Shown here piece after piece: positions 53,036-63,765 of a stretch of DNA of 64,000 bases. This stretch comes from Micropterix aruncella (Eukaryota > Arthropoda > Insecta > Lepidoptera > Micropterigidae), in NCBI GenBank assembly GCA_944548615.1, contig OX155971.1, forward strand, positions 24,650,877-24,714,876, read 5' to 3'. Numbering within the stretch: position 1 is the first letter of the stretch; each line of letters opens with the position of its first letter. The notes under the pieces were generated by a model that saw nothing but the letters and a program-made list of their open reading frames with translations, had not been told where the DNA came from and did no database searches. The position numbers and the translations under genes are program-made.

Positions 53036-54409
53036 GCATTATCTATAACATAACATCAACTACAAATAACTAAGTTCTAGGTTTGATCCATTAGAGTCTT
53101 TCAAATATGATGCTTAGCTAATGAGTAAAAAAGGACTGGTCTATGTGGATTTTACTGCCTTACTAGGCTGCATATGTCGAGTCAGTAGTCTACAAAGGTA
53201 TTTGATGATCTAATAGAGTGGTCCTGAGTAGCCATCCCGAAAAATGTATATTGTTAATAATATTATAGTAATAATATTAGACATATAAAAAAAATATATA
53301 GATCAAATACTTTTATCTATCGTATCTGCGTTCTTGCTGGCGGACTTGTTTATGCGTAATCCCGATTGAAATATATCGTTGAACTATTGCTTTCTCGCGT
53401 TTACTAACGGGAAAAACCTCAATAGACTTACGCCCAGGAATAGATTTTAATATAAAAATGTGCTACTGGATCTACCGCATAAACTAAACCGTTCCATGTG
53501 GTGCTTAATCCCTTTTTATTCTGCCCCATTATCTGACCGTTTCAATGCGCCTCCCCTAAAGTGAGGAAAAAATCACAATAGCCTATCTTAATAAAGCCTA
53601 AGCGACAAATCGCTTATATACTGAAACGTATGGAGGCAGCTTTAAGCGCCTGGCTCGCTTCCAAACCAAAGCACCTGAGTTAACAGGTGGGCTGGCCTTT
53701 AGTGTAATAATCATTTGACGACGATTGTGGCCAGGCAGACCCCCCGAGAGCTTAATTATGTCACGAGAGACTTTCAATTAATTAATAACGCTTGTAGTAC
53801 TTTTAATTAACGATTTTAAAGCGATAAGTGCTTCAAATGGTAAAATGCTTATATCCGAAGATACAGAAATGGAAATAGTATACTACAAATGGGGCCCACA
53901 AGGATCGCTTATACTCAGTGACTCTTTTCGGATACATTATTCACAAGGCAATATTGTTTTTCATTATTCTTTTTAGGTTTCACAGACAGGCAGCATAATT
54001 GTTGATATGTCTCAGTTTAATTACATTGTATTTTTTAAGACGTACGTCTTAGCTCAGTCAAATAGGGAATTTTAGAATAAATAACTGGTAATAGTTTGAA
54101 GCTTGGCATATATGTTCTTTGAGACGTATTGTTAAACATACTAAAAGTCCTCCACTCTACCTGTTACGCTCGAGCCGCCATCTTGGACAAATTGTGCTCC
54201 GATTCAGTTTTTCGCTTATATCTTGCTAACTGTTAGTGGTATCGAAATGATGCTTGATATAGAAACAAAGGATATAAAATTATCTATCATTTTGTAAAAA
54301 TAATCTTTAATTCTTTTTTATATCATCTATTATTGATATGAAAATAATCTACTCAACTGACAATTGACATTCTAGGTGGAGATTTAGTACAACATTTTGT
54401 TTGGGAACC
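53036..54409. other. No recognisable gene
   Basis: AT-rich to mixed. No open frame of note and no repeat shared with the rest of the window. Confidence 0.4.
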
Positions 54410-54476
54410 CTGTATTGCCTGCAGGCAATAAGCTCGCCTTTTCTTAAGAATAATGAGTTTTATTATTATTGTTATT
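54410..54476 (+). mobile_element. LINE 3' terminal fragment
   Basis: TGCAGGCAATAAGCTCGCCTT and a TTATTATTATTG tail. It matches 45161-45225 (GGCAATAAGCTCTCCTTTTTG). Confidence 0.6.
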
Positions 54477-54744
54477 TTGTGATTAAAGGCTCATACTTGG
54501 ACCAATTATTTCTTAGGTAGTCCTGATTGGATTTAGCCTGGAATCCATCGGTGGCCACCGCGCGGGTGGCGGAGGTAAGTTTGATTCCGCCGCGCTTTAC
54601 TCTGAGTCTTTTTTCTCTCAAACTATAGGTATTAGGGCAAGGGGATATTAATTTCGGATAACTCAATAATGACAAATTCATTCCGGAGGTAACAAATACC
54701 TATCCATAGAAAAAAATATATAATTAGTAACATCCAAAAACCAT
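54477..54744. other. Probable LINE 3' UTR
   Basis: AT-rich with a short GC patch (GGTGGCCACCGCGCGGGTGG, 54550-54569). It follows the minus-strand LINE coding end. Confidence 0.4.
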
Positions 54745-55280
54745 TAAACTCTTTTTTGACCGGGCTATGTGATCTATTTTTAAATACAATAACACCACGA
54801 GCTTCCACCACGTCAGCAGGTAAATTGCTCAACTGGTCCATAATCCGGGGGGCTATAAAATGTTTCCTGGGTTTGGTGTGGAATCGTGCCTTCTTTAGTT
54901 TGAAGTCGTGGTTCCGCTTGAAGACTAAAGACAACTCTGAGCAATTATAATATCCATTGAGGACATTTTACATTTCAATGATCCGTCGATCCTTGAGTGA
55001 GCGCAGTTGCAATCTGCGGAATCTTTCTGATTATTCTAGTTTTTTAAAACCCATTAGCGTCTTGGCCGCTCTGTGCTAAACTTTCTCGAGCAGATCCTCA
55101 AATTTTACAAAGTAAGGATTCCTCATCTTGAATCCAAACTTTAACATTAGCCTGAAGTAGGTTTTGTATAATGACAAAAATAAGGCTGTTGTGATATAAT
55201 AGTGGAAAGATTGCGGATGCGGTATTTCATATGTTGACCTTTTTCAAGATCTGTGTAATATGCTCACGCCAATTCAGACG
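54745..55280 (-). pseudogene. LINE ORF2 C-terminal fragment
   Basis: Minus strand: LNWREHITQILKKVN, then RAAKTLMGFKKLE and SERFRRLQLRSLKDRRIIEM, then FKLKKARFHTKPRKHFIAPR, IMDQLSNLPADVVEARGVIV and FKNR. Several stops and frame changes. These are Jockey-type boxes (W..H, R..KTL.G, L.LRSL.DRR, R...D.WN.LP..VV). The catalytic core is absent. Confidence 0.82.
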
Positions 55281-55444
55281 AAGAACCTAGACAAAGAATA
55301 TTTAAGATAGAGTTAGATCACTTACATTATTTAGCGTTGCACTATGGACTACTTCCATCAACTTAGTTTTGGATAGATAATCGCGTTTAACGACGTGTAA
55401 CTGAGTTTAACACATTCTGTGATTCGGTCGACGAACCTTGTTTA
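55281..55444. other. Unassigned spacer
   Basis: Nothing recognised. Confidence 0.35.
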
Positions 55445-55878
55445 ACCCTTCGAGTAGCGACATAATTTCAGACTGCGGCAATTTATTGTAATTTCTTCCA
55501 ATATCGCCGCGCTCGACAAAAAGTACTATAATTATGGAACTACTATAGCAATCATAAAAATAATAACTGTGCAATGATTGCATTGAAATTTCGTATATAG
55601 CATATTGGAATCTCATTTTGTAAAACAATTATGTATATAATTATGAATATATATGAGAAAGTCGAAAAAGTGCAAAGATCTCGGCATTTCTAACTTGTAC
55701 TTGTCTTACGGAAAAATACGGAACCATATTTAGAAACTGTAAATACTATCGTGATCTTTATTAGATTTTCTATCAAAGTTAATATTTTCTTTTCCTTATT
55801 TACATACAAAAATATTTAGATATTAGCTCATAAAAATCAATAAAAATTTTGACGATTTCTCGAGAAAAAAAAAAATGA
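55445..55878 (+). repeat. Family B, copy 2
   Basis: Collinear with 24739-25172 over about 434 bp. The best-matching stretch is CTAACTTGTACTTGTCTTACGG and its surroundings. Confidence 0.8.
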
Positions 55879-56373
55879 TGTTTGACAACGGAATTTTACC
55901 AGAAATATCCACGAAATGACGTACGAAATTATTATAGAGGTCGTCTATGTATCTATGGTAATAATGAGATATTTGGTTTGGAATTTAGGATGTGTTCGAA
56001 TTAGAAAATAATATTACTGTGCGCTCCGGGAGCAAGCCGCCAATGATGGTTGTTACGTAGTCAACGGTGTTCTGATGTGCAACCAAATTTGGTCGTTACG
56101 TAGTCGAAGGGTGGAGGCATAGAGCGAAGTTAGCCAAAAACAGCAGTCAGCGTTTAGTTTGTATCTTTTAACTACTGTATATTTAGCAGTGAAAAAAATA
56201 TATTTTTATTGTATAAAAAGCGTCAATAATACTACCGTTTTAAAAATTTCGAGATATTATTTTCGAAACACCTTTAGTCACCTAGGGTTAATAAAATAAA
56301 ATACATGTTTAATACTTTCTGCTTAATACAGGTTTTTAGTATATGTTCAGTGATGTAGGGCAGCAATTATTTA
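55879..56373. other. No gene seen
   Basis: CAACCAAATTTGGTCG (56085-56100) resembles CAACCAGATTTGGTCG at 58208, so this may be a diverged extension of family B. Confidence 0.4.
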
Positions 56374-56555
56374 TGAAATCGAAGACTGTCGCAGTTGTTT
56401 GACATTATAAATGAGATGAAAACGAATTTGCCGTGTAAAATTTGTAACACTTTTCGGTGATGCTGCAACCGCGGTTGTACAGGGCAGACCCAGGGTTTTC
56501 CCTGGACAACGGCGGTTGCAAACTTCATGCGGTATATTCGTTTTTATCTTATTCA
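56374..56555. mobile_element. Hairpin element H, diverged copy
   Basis: Leader TGAAATCGAAGACTGTCGCA, left arm to GCGGTTGTACAGGGCAGA and right arm CCCTGGACAACGGCGGTTGC to ATATTCGTTTTTATCTTATT. The arms still pair but with many mismatches and a wider spacer than at 7800. Confidence 0.8.
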
Positions 56556-56560
56556 TAAAG

Positions 56561-56919
56561 CACTTATTTTCACTACTCGAACAGACATGGATAAAGTAAG
56601 TAGTAGAGGAACGACGAGAGATGTCGAAGGATTGGCGTATTAAGCAGCCGTCCGCCCCCTTCATGCCCGAGATCACAAATGTCAAAGCTTTTAAATTTGC
56701 CATGGCTCGCCGGAGACGCTGCAAACTTCCATCCGCTACGTGAACCAAATAATAAAACTCACCACTTTCGGTCGCCCATAGCTGTTTATGGCGGTAGTCT
56801 GGCATCCGGTTGTGATCTCTACGAAGCACATATGATGAGTTTTGGTGTTTTGGATTTTTCACGTAACTAGGATTTATGTCTGTTTTAGGGTGGTAACATC
56901 TAAAACATAACAGCTTCAA
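56561..56919 (-). CDS. Unrecognised open frame, uncertain
   Basis: The upper part of a 182-codon minus-strand frame; its lower part only reads through hairpin element H. Visible features: an N-terminal CFRCYHPKTD, a basic stretch YVLRRDHNRMPDYRHKQ, and LQRLRRAMANLKAL. I recognise no family. No splice or promoter context supports expression, and it may be chance. Confidence 0.2.
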
Positions 56920-57189
56920 CTTTTACTATTTTTCACACTACTGTATAAAACAAGAAGTGTTTTGTGTTTAGGATTCATGTATCTATGTTTTCCGTTTTAT
57001 ATTCGACCATAACTTCTAAGCGCTTAGACTGATTAGTGTGTATTATTTTCAGAATCGTTATGTTTACCTGAGTGTTATAGGGTACAATAATTGACCAAAT
57101 ATCAAGTATGTAGTTAACTAAATGTCCACATATACAAATGTCAATAAAATAATATAAATATTGTATATAGAATTATATATTTTTTAGTG
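56920..57189. other. AT-rich spacer
   Basis: Nothing recognised. Confidence 0.35.
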
Positions 57190-57575
57190 TCAAATGCAAG
57201 TTCCGGTTGAGACATTCCGGAAATATATATGCATCTATTGAGAAAGTGAGTAAAATAAAGTACCTTGGAGTTATTGTAGATGATAAGCTCAACTGGAAGG
57301 ACCACATACAGGGTACTGCATCAAAAGTCCGCCAACTTATTCACATATTTAAGGTACTAAGGAGTGTAATCCCAAAACCCTTAATCAAAACCATCTATTA
57401 CGCTTTAGTCAATAGTATACTATCATATGGGATCCTTGGGTGGGGTGGCGCGTCTCTTTCAGCTCTAGATCCCTTAATTAAGGCTCAAAAGTCAATAATT
57501 AGGGTAATAAATAAAAGCCTTTTAGGTTCTCCAGCGACAACTTATTTAAAGAGTTCCGAGTCCTAGCCCTTAGAG
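57190..57575 (+). pseudogene. LINE ORF2 fragment, left of an insertion
   Basis: IKYLGVIVDDKLNWKDHIQ, SKVRQLIHIFKVLRSVIPK, NSILSYGILGWGGASLSAL, AQKSIIRVINK, then in a shifted frame YLFKEFRVLALR. Same subfamily as 12205-12871. Coding resumes at 58250 after about 670 bp of foreign sequence. Confidence 0.85.
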
Positions 57576-58243
57576 TAAATGGGTATTTTCATGGATGCAT
57601 CTGTCACTTTTGCAGGATTTTCGGCGACATCGACGGCGCTCGACTTCAAGGACTATAACTACGAAACTACTACACCAATCATAAAAAGAACAACTGCACA
57701 ATGATTGCATTGAAATTTTGAATTTTGTAAAACAATTAGATAATTATGAATAAATATGAGAACGTCAAAGAAGTGAAAAAACAATGACAGACTTTGGCAT
57801 TTGCGACGCGACATTCAAAGACCCGAAATACTTTATATACACGATAAATGGTACATCTAATCAGTTTAGGGGGACTATATGATGTTGTAGAAATGATTTT
57901 ACTTACGATTCGTTGAAATAAACACCGAAAACTACAAGAAAAACGTATCCGAAAACGAAACACACGCTCCACGGATTTTGACGTTTCGGGAAGGCGGGCG
58001 TTCAATTTGCAGCGGTCCGTAATAATATGTTACATGGACTGCGCAGTTGCTGCTGCGAATGCTAACAGAGAGAATTTAATTCTCTACCGATCTGCCATAA
58101 GCATGAAAGAGACAAAATGCTTTCGATGTTAAAAAAAGAGTTCTAAAGCGCGCGCGCCGAGCGGAACCAGATCTGGTCGTATCATACTCAACGGATAATT
58201 GTTTCACAACCAGATTTGGTCGTATCATACTCAACGGGCTAGA
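57576..58243 (+). repeat. Insertion in a LINE, containing a family B segment
   Basis: 57632-57782 is family B (AATCATAAAAAGAACAACTG, GATAATTATGAATAAATATG). CAGAT.TGGTCGTATCATACTCAACGG is tandemly repeated at about 58168 and 58210. Candidate target duplication: TAGA at 57571-57574 and 58240-58243. No terminal inverted repeat is seen. Confidence 0.6.
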
Positions 58244-58919
58244 CATACGCCAATTATATGTGAAAGTATCGACAATATTTTATTACACCCACACAGAGCG
58301 GTATATGATTAAATGTCAGAACACGCGCAGTTACAGCCAGGCAACATGATGTTCCCCTTATGAAAAATAAATTCGCCCAACGACATTTTTCCTTTCTAGC
58401 TGTCCGACTACACAATAGAATACATACGGAATTAAAAGTGAAGTTAGATACCATACGAGGAAGAAAAATTATGACGGAATGGTTGATTGAGCTAGGAAGA
58501 AACGAAACGGAGAAATTTGTTAATTATAGTGCTGTATAAGAATACCAAACTACATAAAATTACTACTTTTATGTATATGTATAGATTATATGTATAAATG
58601 TATATATGTATATATGTGTATGTATATGTGTAGATGTATATGTTTATATGTGTATGTGTATAAATGATTATTTAATATTATTATGTATATTATGTTACTA
58701 AATTATAAGTAGGTATATGTAAAATTTGTGTAAATATAGAGCTACCACGTAAAGTAATGCTACATTATGTCACACTTACCAACTAAAAAAAAAAGGAAAA
58801 AAAGAATACATAAAAGTCTACCTTAGTCCGGGCATTACTCCAGCAAGGTAGATTTTAATCTTAATTATCTAGTATTATAAATGTGTGTGAAATATTAATA
58901 AATAAATAAATAAATCTAT
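58244..58919 (+). pseudogene. LINE C-terminus and 3' UTR, right of the insertion
   Basis: RQLYVKVSTIFYYTHTERY, then in another frame VPLMKNKFAQRHFSFLAVRL and HNRIHTELKVKL, stop near 58540. It continues FRVLALR from the left piece when compared with the 12205-12871 copy. TATGTATA-rich 3' UTR (58570-58700), ending AATAAATAAATAAATAAAT near 58917. Confidence 0.85.
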
Positions 58920-59239
58920 GCAACCACAAATATTTTATAAAAAACTTTTATTACATGAACACCGAGGGAAGTAAAGTACGGGGGAGCACCGAGGAAAATA
59001 AAGGTCTCTTTCAAAAAATCGATAACTGTTTTATTTCTAAAGATCGAATGTTAAAATTTTGCCCAAATATAAAATAGTATATAAGGCTTTACATGTGATA
59101 TTTTTAATTTAATTTGTTATGATACAATAATAATTTAGCAATATAACTTTAGCACATTTTTCTGGCTTGCGTCATTCATGAGACTCGAGAATAAGTTCTT
59201 TTTGTCGATATGTGCAGACCTTAACTCTTCCACAAGTTC
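58920..59239. other. No gene seen
   Basis: AT-rich spacer without recognised repeats. Confidence 0.4.
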
Positions 59240-59780
59240 CACTTAATTCTTATAATATAACTTTGTACGCAGATGACACCAGCATAAGCTTTACAGATGC
59301 TAAAATAGAGAAGACAGTGGAAACGTTAAGCTTTCCAGAAAAATAATGTCTTTAACAACAGTATCTATCTTCCTATCTTGTCGAAAAAAAGCTATGAATA
59401 GTCAAAATATAATTATCGGAGCAAACACAGTACCTAGCTGATATTAAAAGCCATAAATTTGTTGGTTTAGTTTCAGATGAAAACCTAAGATGATATGCTC
59501 ACGGAGAGGAATCAAGCGACAAACTTTCCAGCTCCTCTTCCTTACTAAAGCAAATACGGAAGTTGATGGGCGTTACACACACCAAAACAATATACTTTGC
59601 CTATTTCGAGTCAATTCCTCGTTTCGGGGCCTCCTTCTGGTGGCAAAGTACCGCAGTTTTAAGGCAACATATTTTCTCTCTCCAAAAACGAACAATTAGA
59701 ATTTATCTTATCGCTCGTTTTGACCTTAACCGTACTGAATCAAGTCCTACAGTCACTTCAAATACATCAATATTCTCACG
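59240..59780 (+). pseudogene. LINE reverse transcriptase and thumb fragment
   Basis: ITLYADDTSISFTDAKIEKT (catalytic motif C, both aspartates kept), then after stops IKSHKFVGLVSDENLR, a stop where tryptophan is expected, LLKQIRKLMGV, YFAYFESIPRFGASFWWQST and FSLQKRTIRIYLIA. Jockey/CR1-type. Upstream motifs A and B are gone. Confidence 0.85.
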
Positions 59781-59828
59781 CTACCATCACTATACATACA
59801 TATATATTTGAATGCATAAAGGCAATAT

Positions 59829-59945
59829 TAAAAAATCGGTTGTGTCACCCCAAGACTTTCCTATCAAATAGCCAGTAACTTAATTCATCTGAATATTAGT
59901 ATCATAAATCCTACCTGGCCTAGTGGTAGAACATTTTGTATAGAG
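59829..59945 (+). repeat. Family C motif followed by tRNA-like box
   Basis: AAAAATCGGTTGTGTCACCC, AAGACTTTCCTATCAAATAG, TTCATCTGAAT, then CTGGCCTAGTGGTAGAAC (59913-59930), which fits a pol III box A. The link between C and a tRNA-like segment repeats the arrangement at 375-505, where box B survives. Confidence 0.65.
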
Positions 59946-60129
59946 CTGTTCCCACTTTTTGTCGGCTCCGACAAGTTTTCTCGGTCGGCTTGCGAGCGCC
60001 GCACGCCAGATAAAAAATCGTGTCGGATCCCGCTCGCTTATGCATTTGCATGGCGCTGTTCACACTTGTTGGATGTCAGGCCCGACAAACTACCTATCCG
60101 TACAAATTCTACTTTCTGTCTGTGTCTAT
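59946..60129. other. GC-richer spacer with a short repeat
   Basis: GAGCTGTTCCCACTTTTTGT and GCGCTGTTCACACTTGTTGG are related and about 100 bp apart. No gene. Confidence 0.4.
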
Positions 60130-60229
60130 TCTCCGACGTTAGCGCCGAAAAGCTTCATCCGATTGAGCTGAAATTTGGCATGCAGGCATTATCATGCGAG
60201 TTGAAAAAATTGTGGTTGAAATCCGTTCA
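60130..60229 (+). repeat. Family D fragment
   Basis: CTTCATCCGATTGAGCTGAA, TTTGGCATGCAGGCATTATC and TTGTGGTTGAAATCCG, running straight into family E. Confidence 0.65.
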
Positions 60230-60475
60230 CCCAGGGTTGGCTCCCGACGAGGGAACGCCTTAACGGTCAACAGCAGATACCCACAATTTTGTATACGCAT
60301 TCCTTTATGATAGCAACTTCCAATGTTGACCCAAACTTTTGTATACGAATTCAATTACGATATCCCCTTCCAGGTTCCACCATGACATGGCTGATGTACC
60401 CTGGGTTGGCTCCCGATGAAGGAACTCCTCAACGGTCAACAGCAGAGACCCAAAGTTTTGTATACGAGTTTCGAT
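60230..60475 (+). repeat. Tandem family E, two units
   Basis: Two units with GGGTTGGCTCCCGACGAGG, AACGGTCAACAGCAGA and TTGTATACG.ATTC; the second is cut by a TTTCGA microsatellite. Confidence 0.8.
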
Positions 60476-60582
60476 TTCGTTTTCGATAGTTTTCGATTTC
60501 GGTTTCGGTTTCGTTTTAGATTTCCACTTTTATTTCTATTTCGATTTCGTTTTCGATTTCGATTTTGATTTCGATTTCATCA
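60470..60582 (+). repeat. TTTCGA-type microsatellite
   Basis: An array of TTTCGA, TTTCGT and TTTCGG hexamers, then ATCATC repeats at 60578-60605 and a G tract. Confidence 0.9.
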
Positions 60583-60605
60583 TAATTATCATCATCATCA
60601 TCATC

Positions 60606-60745
60606 GAGGGGGGTGGGGGGAATTAAAGGGTGGCGCTAGGTTGAGAAGGAGGTGGTAGGATTTATGAAATTATTATTCAGATTAATTAAGTTCCTGGCTA
60701 CTTGACAGGAAAGTCTAGGGTGGAACAACCGATTTTTTAAAGTTA
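60606..60745 (-). repeat. Family C motif, inverted, with G-rich flank
   Basis: GGGGGGTGGGGGGAATTAAA (60608-60627), then CAGGAAAGTCTAGGGTGGAA and CAACCGATTTTTTAA. Mirror image of 61914-62045. Confidence 0.75.
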
Positions 60746-60789
60746 TTTTAACATTAAGCGGTTATATAAAGTAATGTGTCTTAACAACT

Positions 60790-61100
60790 ATGTAAAAGTT
60801 TAGAAGACATTAATGTGATTTGATTTGACTGTTCTCTGAAAGTTAAATATGATTCAAATTTCAAGTCTATAATTCCAATTTTTTAAGATAGAAATATGAC
60901 TACTGCTACTAGTAACTACCCCTAGTGGACCGATTTCAACCACATATGCCATAGATGACCAATGATGCCTGCAGGGCAAATTCTAGCTCAATCGGATTAA
61001 GAGCTCGGGCGCTATCGTGGAGAAATTAACACTGATACAGAAACAGACAGACAGACTTCCTTCTGGAAATGGTCTTAATCGTCTCAGTGGAGGGGGGGGG
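60790..61100 (+). repeat. Family D with G tract
   Basis: CCCTAGTGGACCGATTTCAA, GATGCCTGCAGGGCAAATTC, CGGGCGCTATCGTGGAGAAA, ACAGACAGACAGACTTCCTT, GTCTCAGTGGAGGGGGGGGG. Confidence 0.8.
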
Positions 61101-61913
61101 GGTCTCAAAATCGATGGACAATTCTGTCGTCCTCTTGAAAACAATAAAAATGTGCGATCAAAATACGTTTTCATGTTGGAAATTAAAATAAAAGAAAAAC
61201 AAGGGACTGAACTTTTGTAATAATCACCCTTACGTAATATTTTGATACGTAAGGGTGTTACTGGATGTAGAAATCTTAAATCCGGATCTCGTACAATAAG
61301 GGTTGATTCCACTCGCCGCAGTCACGAAGCGAATTATGTAAGCCTAGTGAACCGCGTATTTTGTCTACCACCGATAACTGGCAGTTATGAAATTGGACGG
61401 GGTAGAAATGACAGTAGTGAAGGCGGTCGCGAGATTTATCCAGAAAATTAAACAACTGCGTTTCCATTGTAACAAAGAAAGGGTGGATAATAGAGCTAAT
61501 ATTATTTTTAAACTATTGTTTTATTTTACAATTTTTAAATGTAGTTCTTATTATAAACCTCTGGGTGGCCACGAAAGCCGATCGGCGTTTTTCGTATTAT
61601 CCGCATTATATTCGTAGTTATTCAATTATTGGCTCTATTTCTCCCTCCACTGCGGGAAAAGCCTGTGAATAAAGCCTGCCATTGAATAAGCCACAGTTAC
61701 ATTTTAGTATTCTTGCATACACCTTCTACAAAGAAATTTTCGAGGGCTTTGAAAATTTTCGTGGAATGACTGGCTTCCGAAAGGTTAAACATCCAGTGAA
61801 TCGATAACAACAAATATAATAACTCCAAAAACTTACTTTATGGAATGGTACACCTAGTAACACCCCGAATTTTAGCAAATATGTCTTTTACAGCTAAATG
61901 CGTCTACCGTAAA
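61101..61913. other. No recognisable gene
   Basis: A stem-loop of 11-12 bp (CACCCTTACGTA/TACGTAAGGGTG) lies at about 61225-61258. Frames of 69-76 codons have no motif. Confidence 0.4.
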
Positions 61914-62045
61914 AGAAAATCGGTTGTGTCACTCCAAGACTTTCCCAGCAAGCAGGCAACTCCGACTCCTTCCCCCCATATACCCCTAGCGCCCAACTTT
62001 TAACCATTTACCCCCACCCTAACCCCCAAATCCTCTCCCATATTA
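61914..62045 (+). repeat. Family C motif with C-rich flank
   Basis: AAAATCGGTTGTGTCACTCC, AAGACTTTCCCAGCAAGCAG, then a C-rich stretch with ACCCCCACCCTAACCCCC (62010-62027). Confidence 0.75.
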
Positions 62046-62162
62046 TTTAAATTACTGGTCAAAACCAGCCGTCGTCGAAAAAAATGAAAATTACGCTGTT
62101 TGGCAAAAGTTAATTATCAGACATTTTTTTTATTTTACATTGTGATGCTCTTGGAATATAAA

Positions 62163-62226
62163 TGTTGCATTATCCAAATCTCTTAAGGCGACATGGTTGC
62201 ATTATCCAAATCTCTTAAGGCGACAT
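62163..62226 (+). repeat. Exact 32-bp tandem duplication
   Basis: GTTGCATTATCCAAATCTCT...GGCGACATG occurs twice back to back, just upstream of the LINE coding start. Confidence 0.85.
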
Positions 62227-62239
62227 GACGGACATGGGC

Positions 62240-62868
62240 GGACACGCGATGAAAAAGGCGCTGTCAATTTTGTAGGGTTGACCAATGTAGACACTCATGT
62301 AGACAAAATAGTTAAAAAGGCTTCCAGAGCTCTTGGATTCGTTATGCGCAGTACCAAAGATTTCAAATCCATTAAAACTCTTAAAATTCTTTACTGTACT
62401 CTGGTACGTAGCAACCTGGAATATGCATCTCAAATATGGAACCATATGTACTTTAAATACTCCAATCGCATCGAGGGCATCCAAAGGAAGTTCCTTAAAT
62501 ACTTATGTTTCCGTACCAAAGACAAATACAGTTCAGACGACTATGTCAAATTATGCAAAAAACACCACCTGCTTCCACTGGCAAAACGGCGAGAAATCGG
62601 TGACCTCACTTTTTTGCAAAAAATTGCCCAAGGTTCTTTAGATTGTACCGAACTTTTATCGTACCTATCTTTTAATGCCCCGGTTAAATCCATGAGACAC
62701 ACCATCCCAATTCGGCTACCTGTTGTTACATCTAATTACATGCAAAACACCTTTATGTGGCGTGCGAGTAACAACCTCAATAAACTGATTTGCAGCGACG
62801 TTGATATCGATCTATTTAGCACTAGTGTTGTAACAGCGAGACGTATCCTCAGCAACAATTTCTTTTAG
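62240..62868 (+). pseudogene. Jockey-like LINE ORF2 C-terminus
   Basis: About 210 uninterrupted codons: FVGLTNVDTHVDKIVKKASR, ALGFVMRSTKDFKSIKTLKI, TLVRSNLEYASQIWN, RIEGIQRKFLKYL, KRREIGDLTFLQKI, SMRHTIPIRLPVV, NNLNKLICSDVDIDLF. The initiator at 62197 is fortuitous; similarity begins near 62265. The catalytic region is missing, so it is a 5'-truncated copy. The 3' UTR continues to AATAAATAAATAAATAAATA (about 63125-63147). Confidence 0.88.
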
Positions 62869-63150
62869 TACCTACTCTTCTGCTTTTCTTTATTGTTATT
62901 ATTGTTTTGTATTCGATTTCTCGATATTGTTTTTTTGCCTTCTTGTCCCTTTTGTTTAATTTTTATTTGCGTTTTGTAAATTTATAGTACCGGACCCTGC
63001 CAAGCGTTTTTGCTGGCAATTCCATATTCTCTAAACTGTTTCTATATGTGAGAACCTGTTATTGGCTATCATTTATTATTTAAGTTGTTATTTAATATTT
63101 TATATGGCTGTTGGTTTTCCTTAAAATAAATAAATAAATAAATAAATAAT
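62869..63150 (+). other. 3' UTR and tail of the 62240 LINE
   Basis: Contains CCGGACCCTGCCAAGCGTTT and GCTGGCAATTCCATATTC, followed by an AATA-repeat tail. Confidence 0.75.
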
Positions 63151-63765
63151 AAAAATCCAGCGTTGACGAAGCGTCAGGCACGATTCCACGTTCTTTCGCG
63201 CCGGCGACCAGGCGCATACTAAACTTTCTATCGCAGCGCTAGCACAAAATAACGATATTTGCGCAATAGTGAGGTATAAGGGTGTTAATGGCAAAGCTTA
63301 TTTAGCGTAACTCTTGAAGTGCTCTCACGTTTTAATTAATTGTAAATAATTTAGGGCGTAAATAAAAAATGTGGCTAAGCGCGACGGTTGCGAATTAACC
63401 AGTCAATATAATGGAAGGAAGCGCACTCACTGCTTACATTGTAGGAGTGAACGCGCCTGAAAATTTTTGAAATCACTTTAAAGCCCAAGGCAAGGAACAA
63501 CTTTTTTGAGTCCAAATTGTAAATACGTTTTTTTATCGAGGGATTCGCTTAGAAACTTTTTTAAATTAATGCTTATATTTTTCTAAACAATCATAAAACT
63601 AAAATTCTTCAGATATGGTCGTTTCCAGGTATCATGTGAACTTAAGTCATATACCGGATCCTTGACTAAGCTATTGAATAAGATTTATTTTGAATTGGTT
63701 ATTTCCAAAATTTCTGATATGCATTGGGACTTTATTATGATAAGACTAGGTACTTATTATGATAG
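63151..63765. other. No gene seen
   Basis: Mixed, mostly AT-rich sequence without recognised repeats. Confidence 0.4.
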
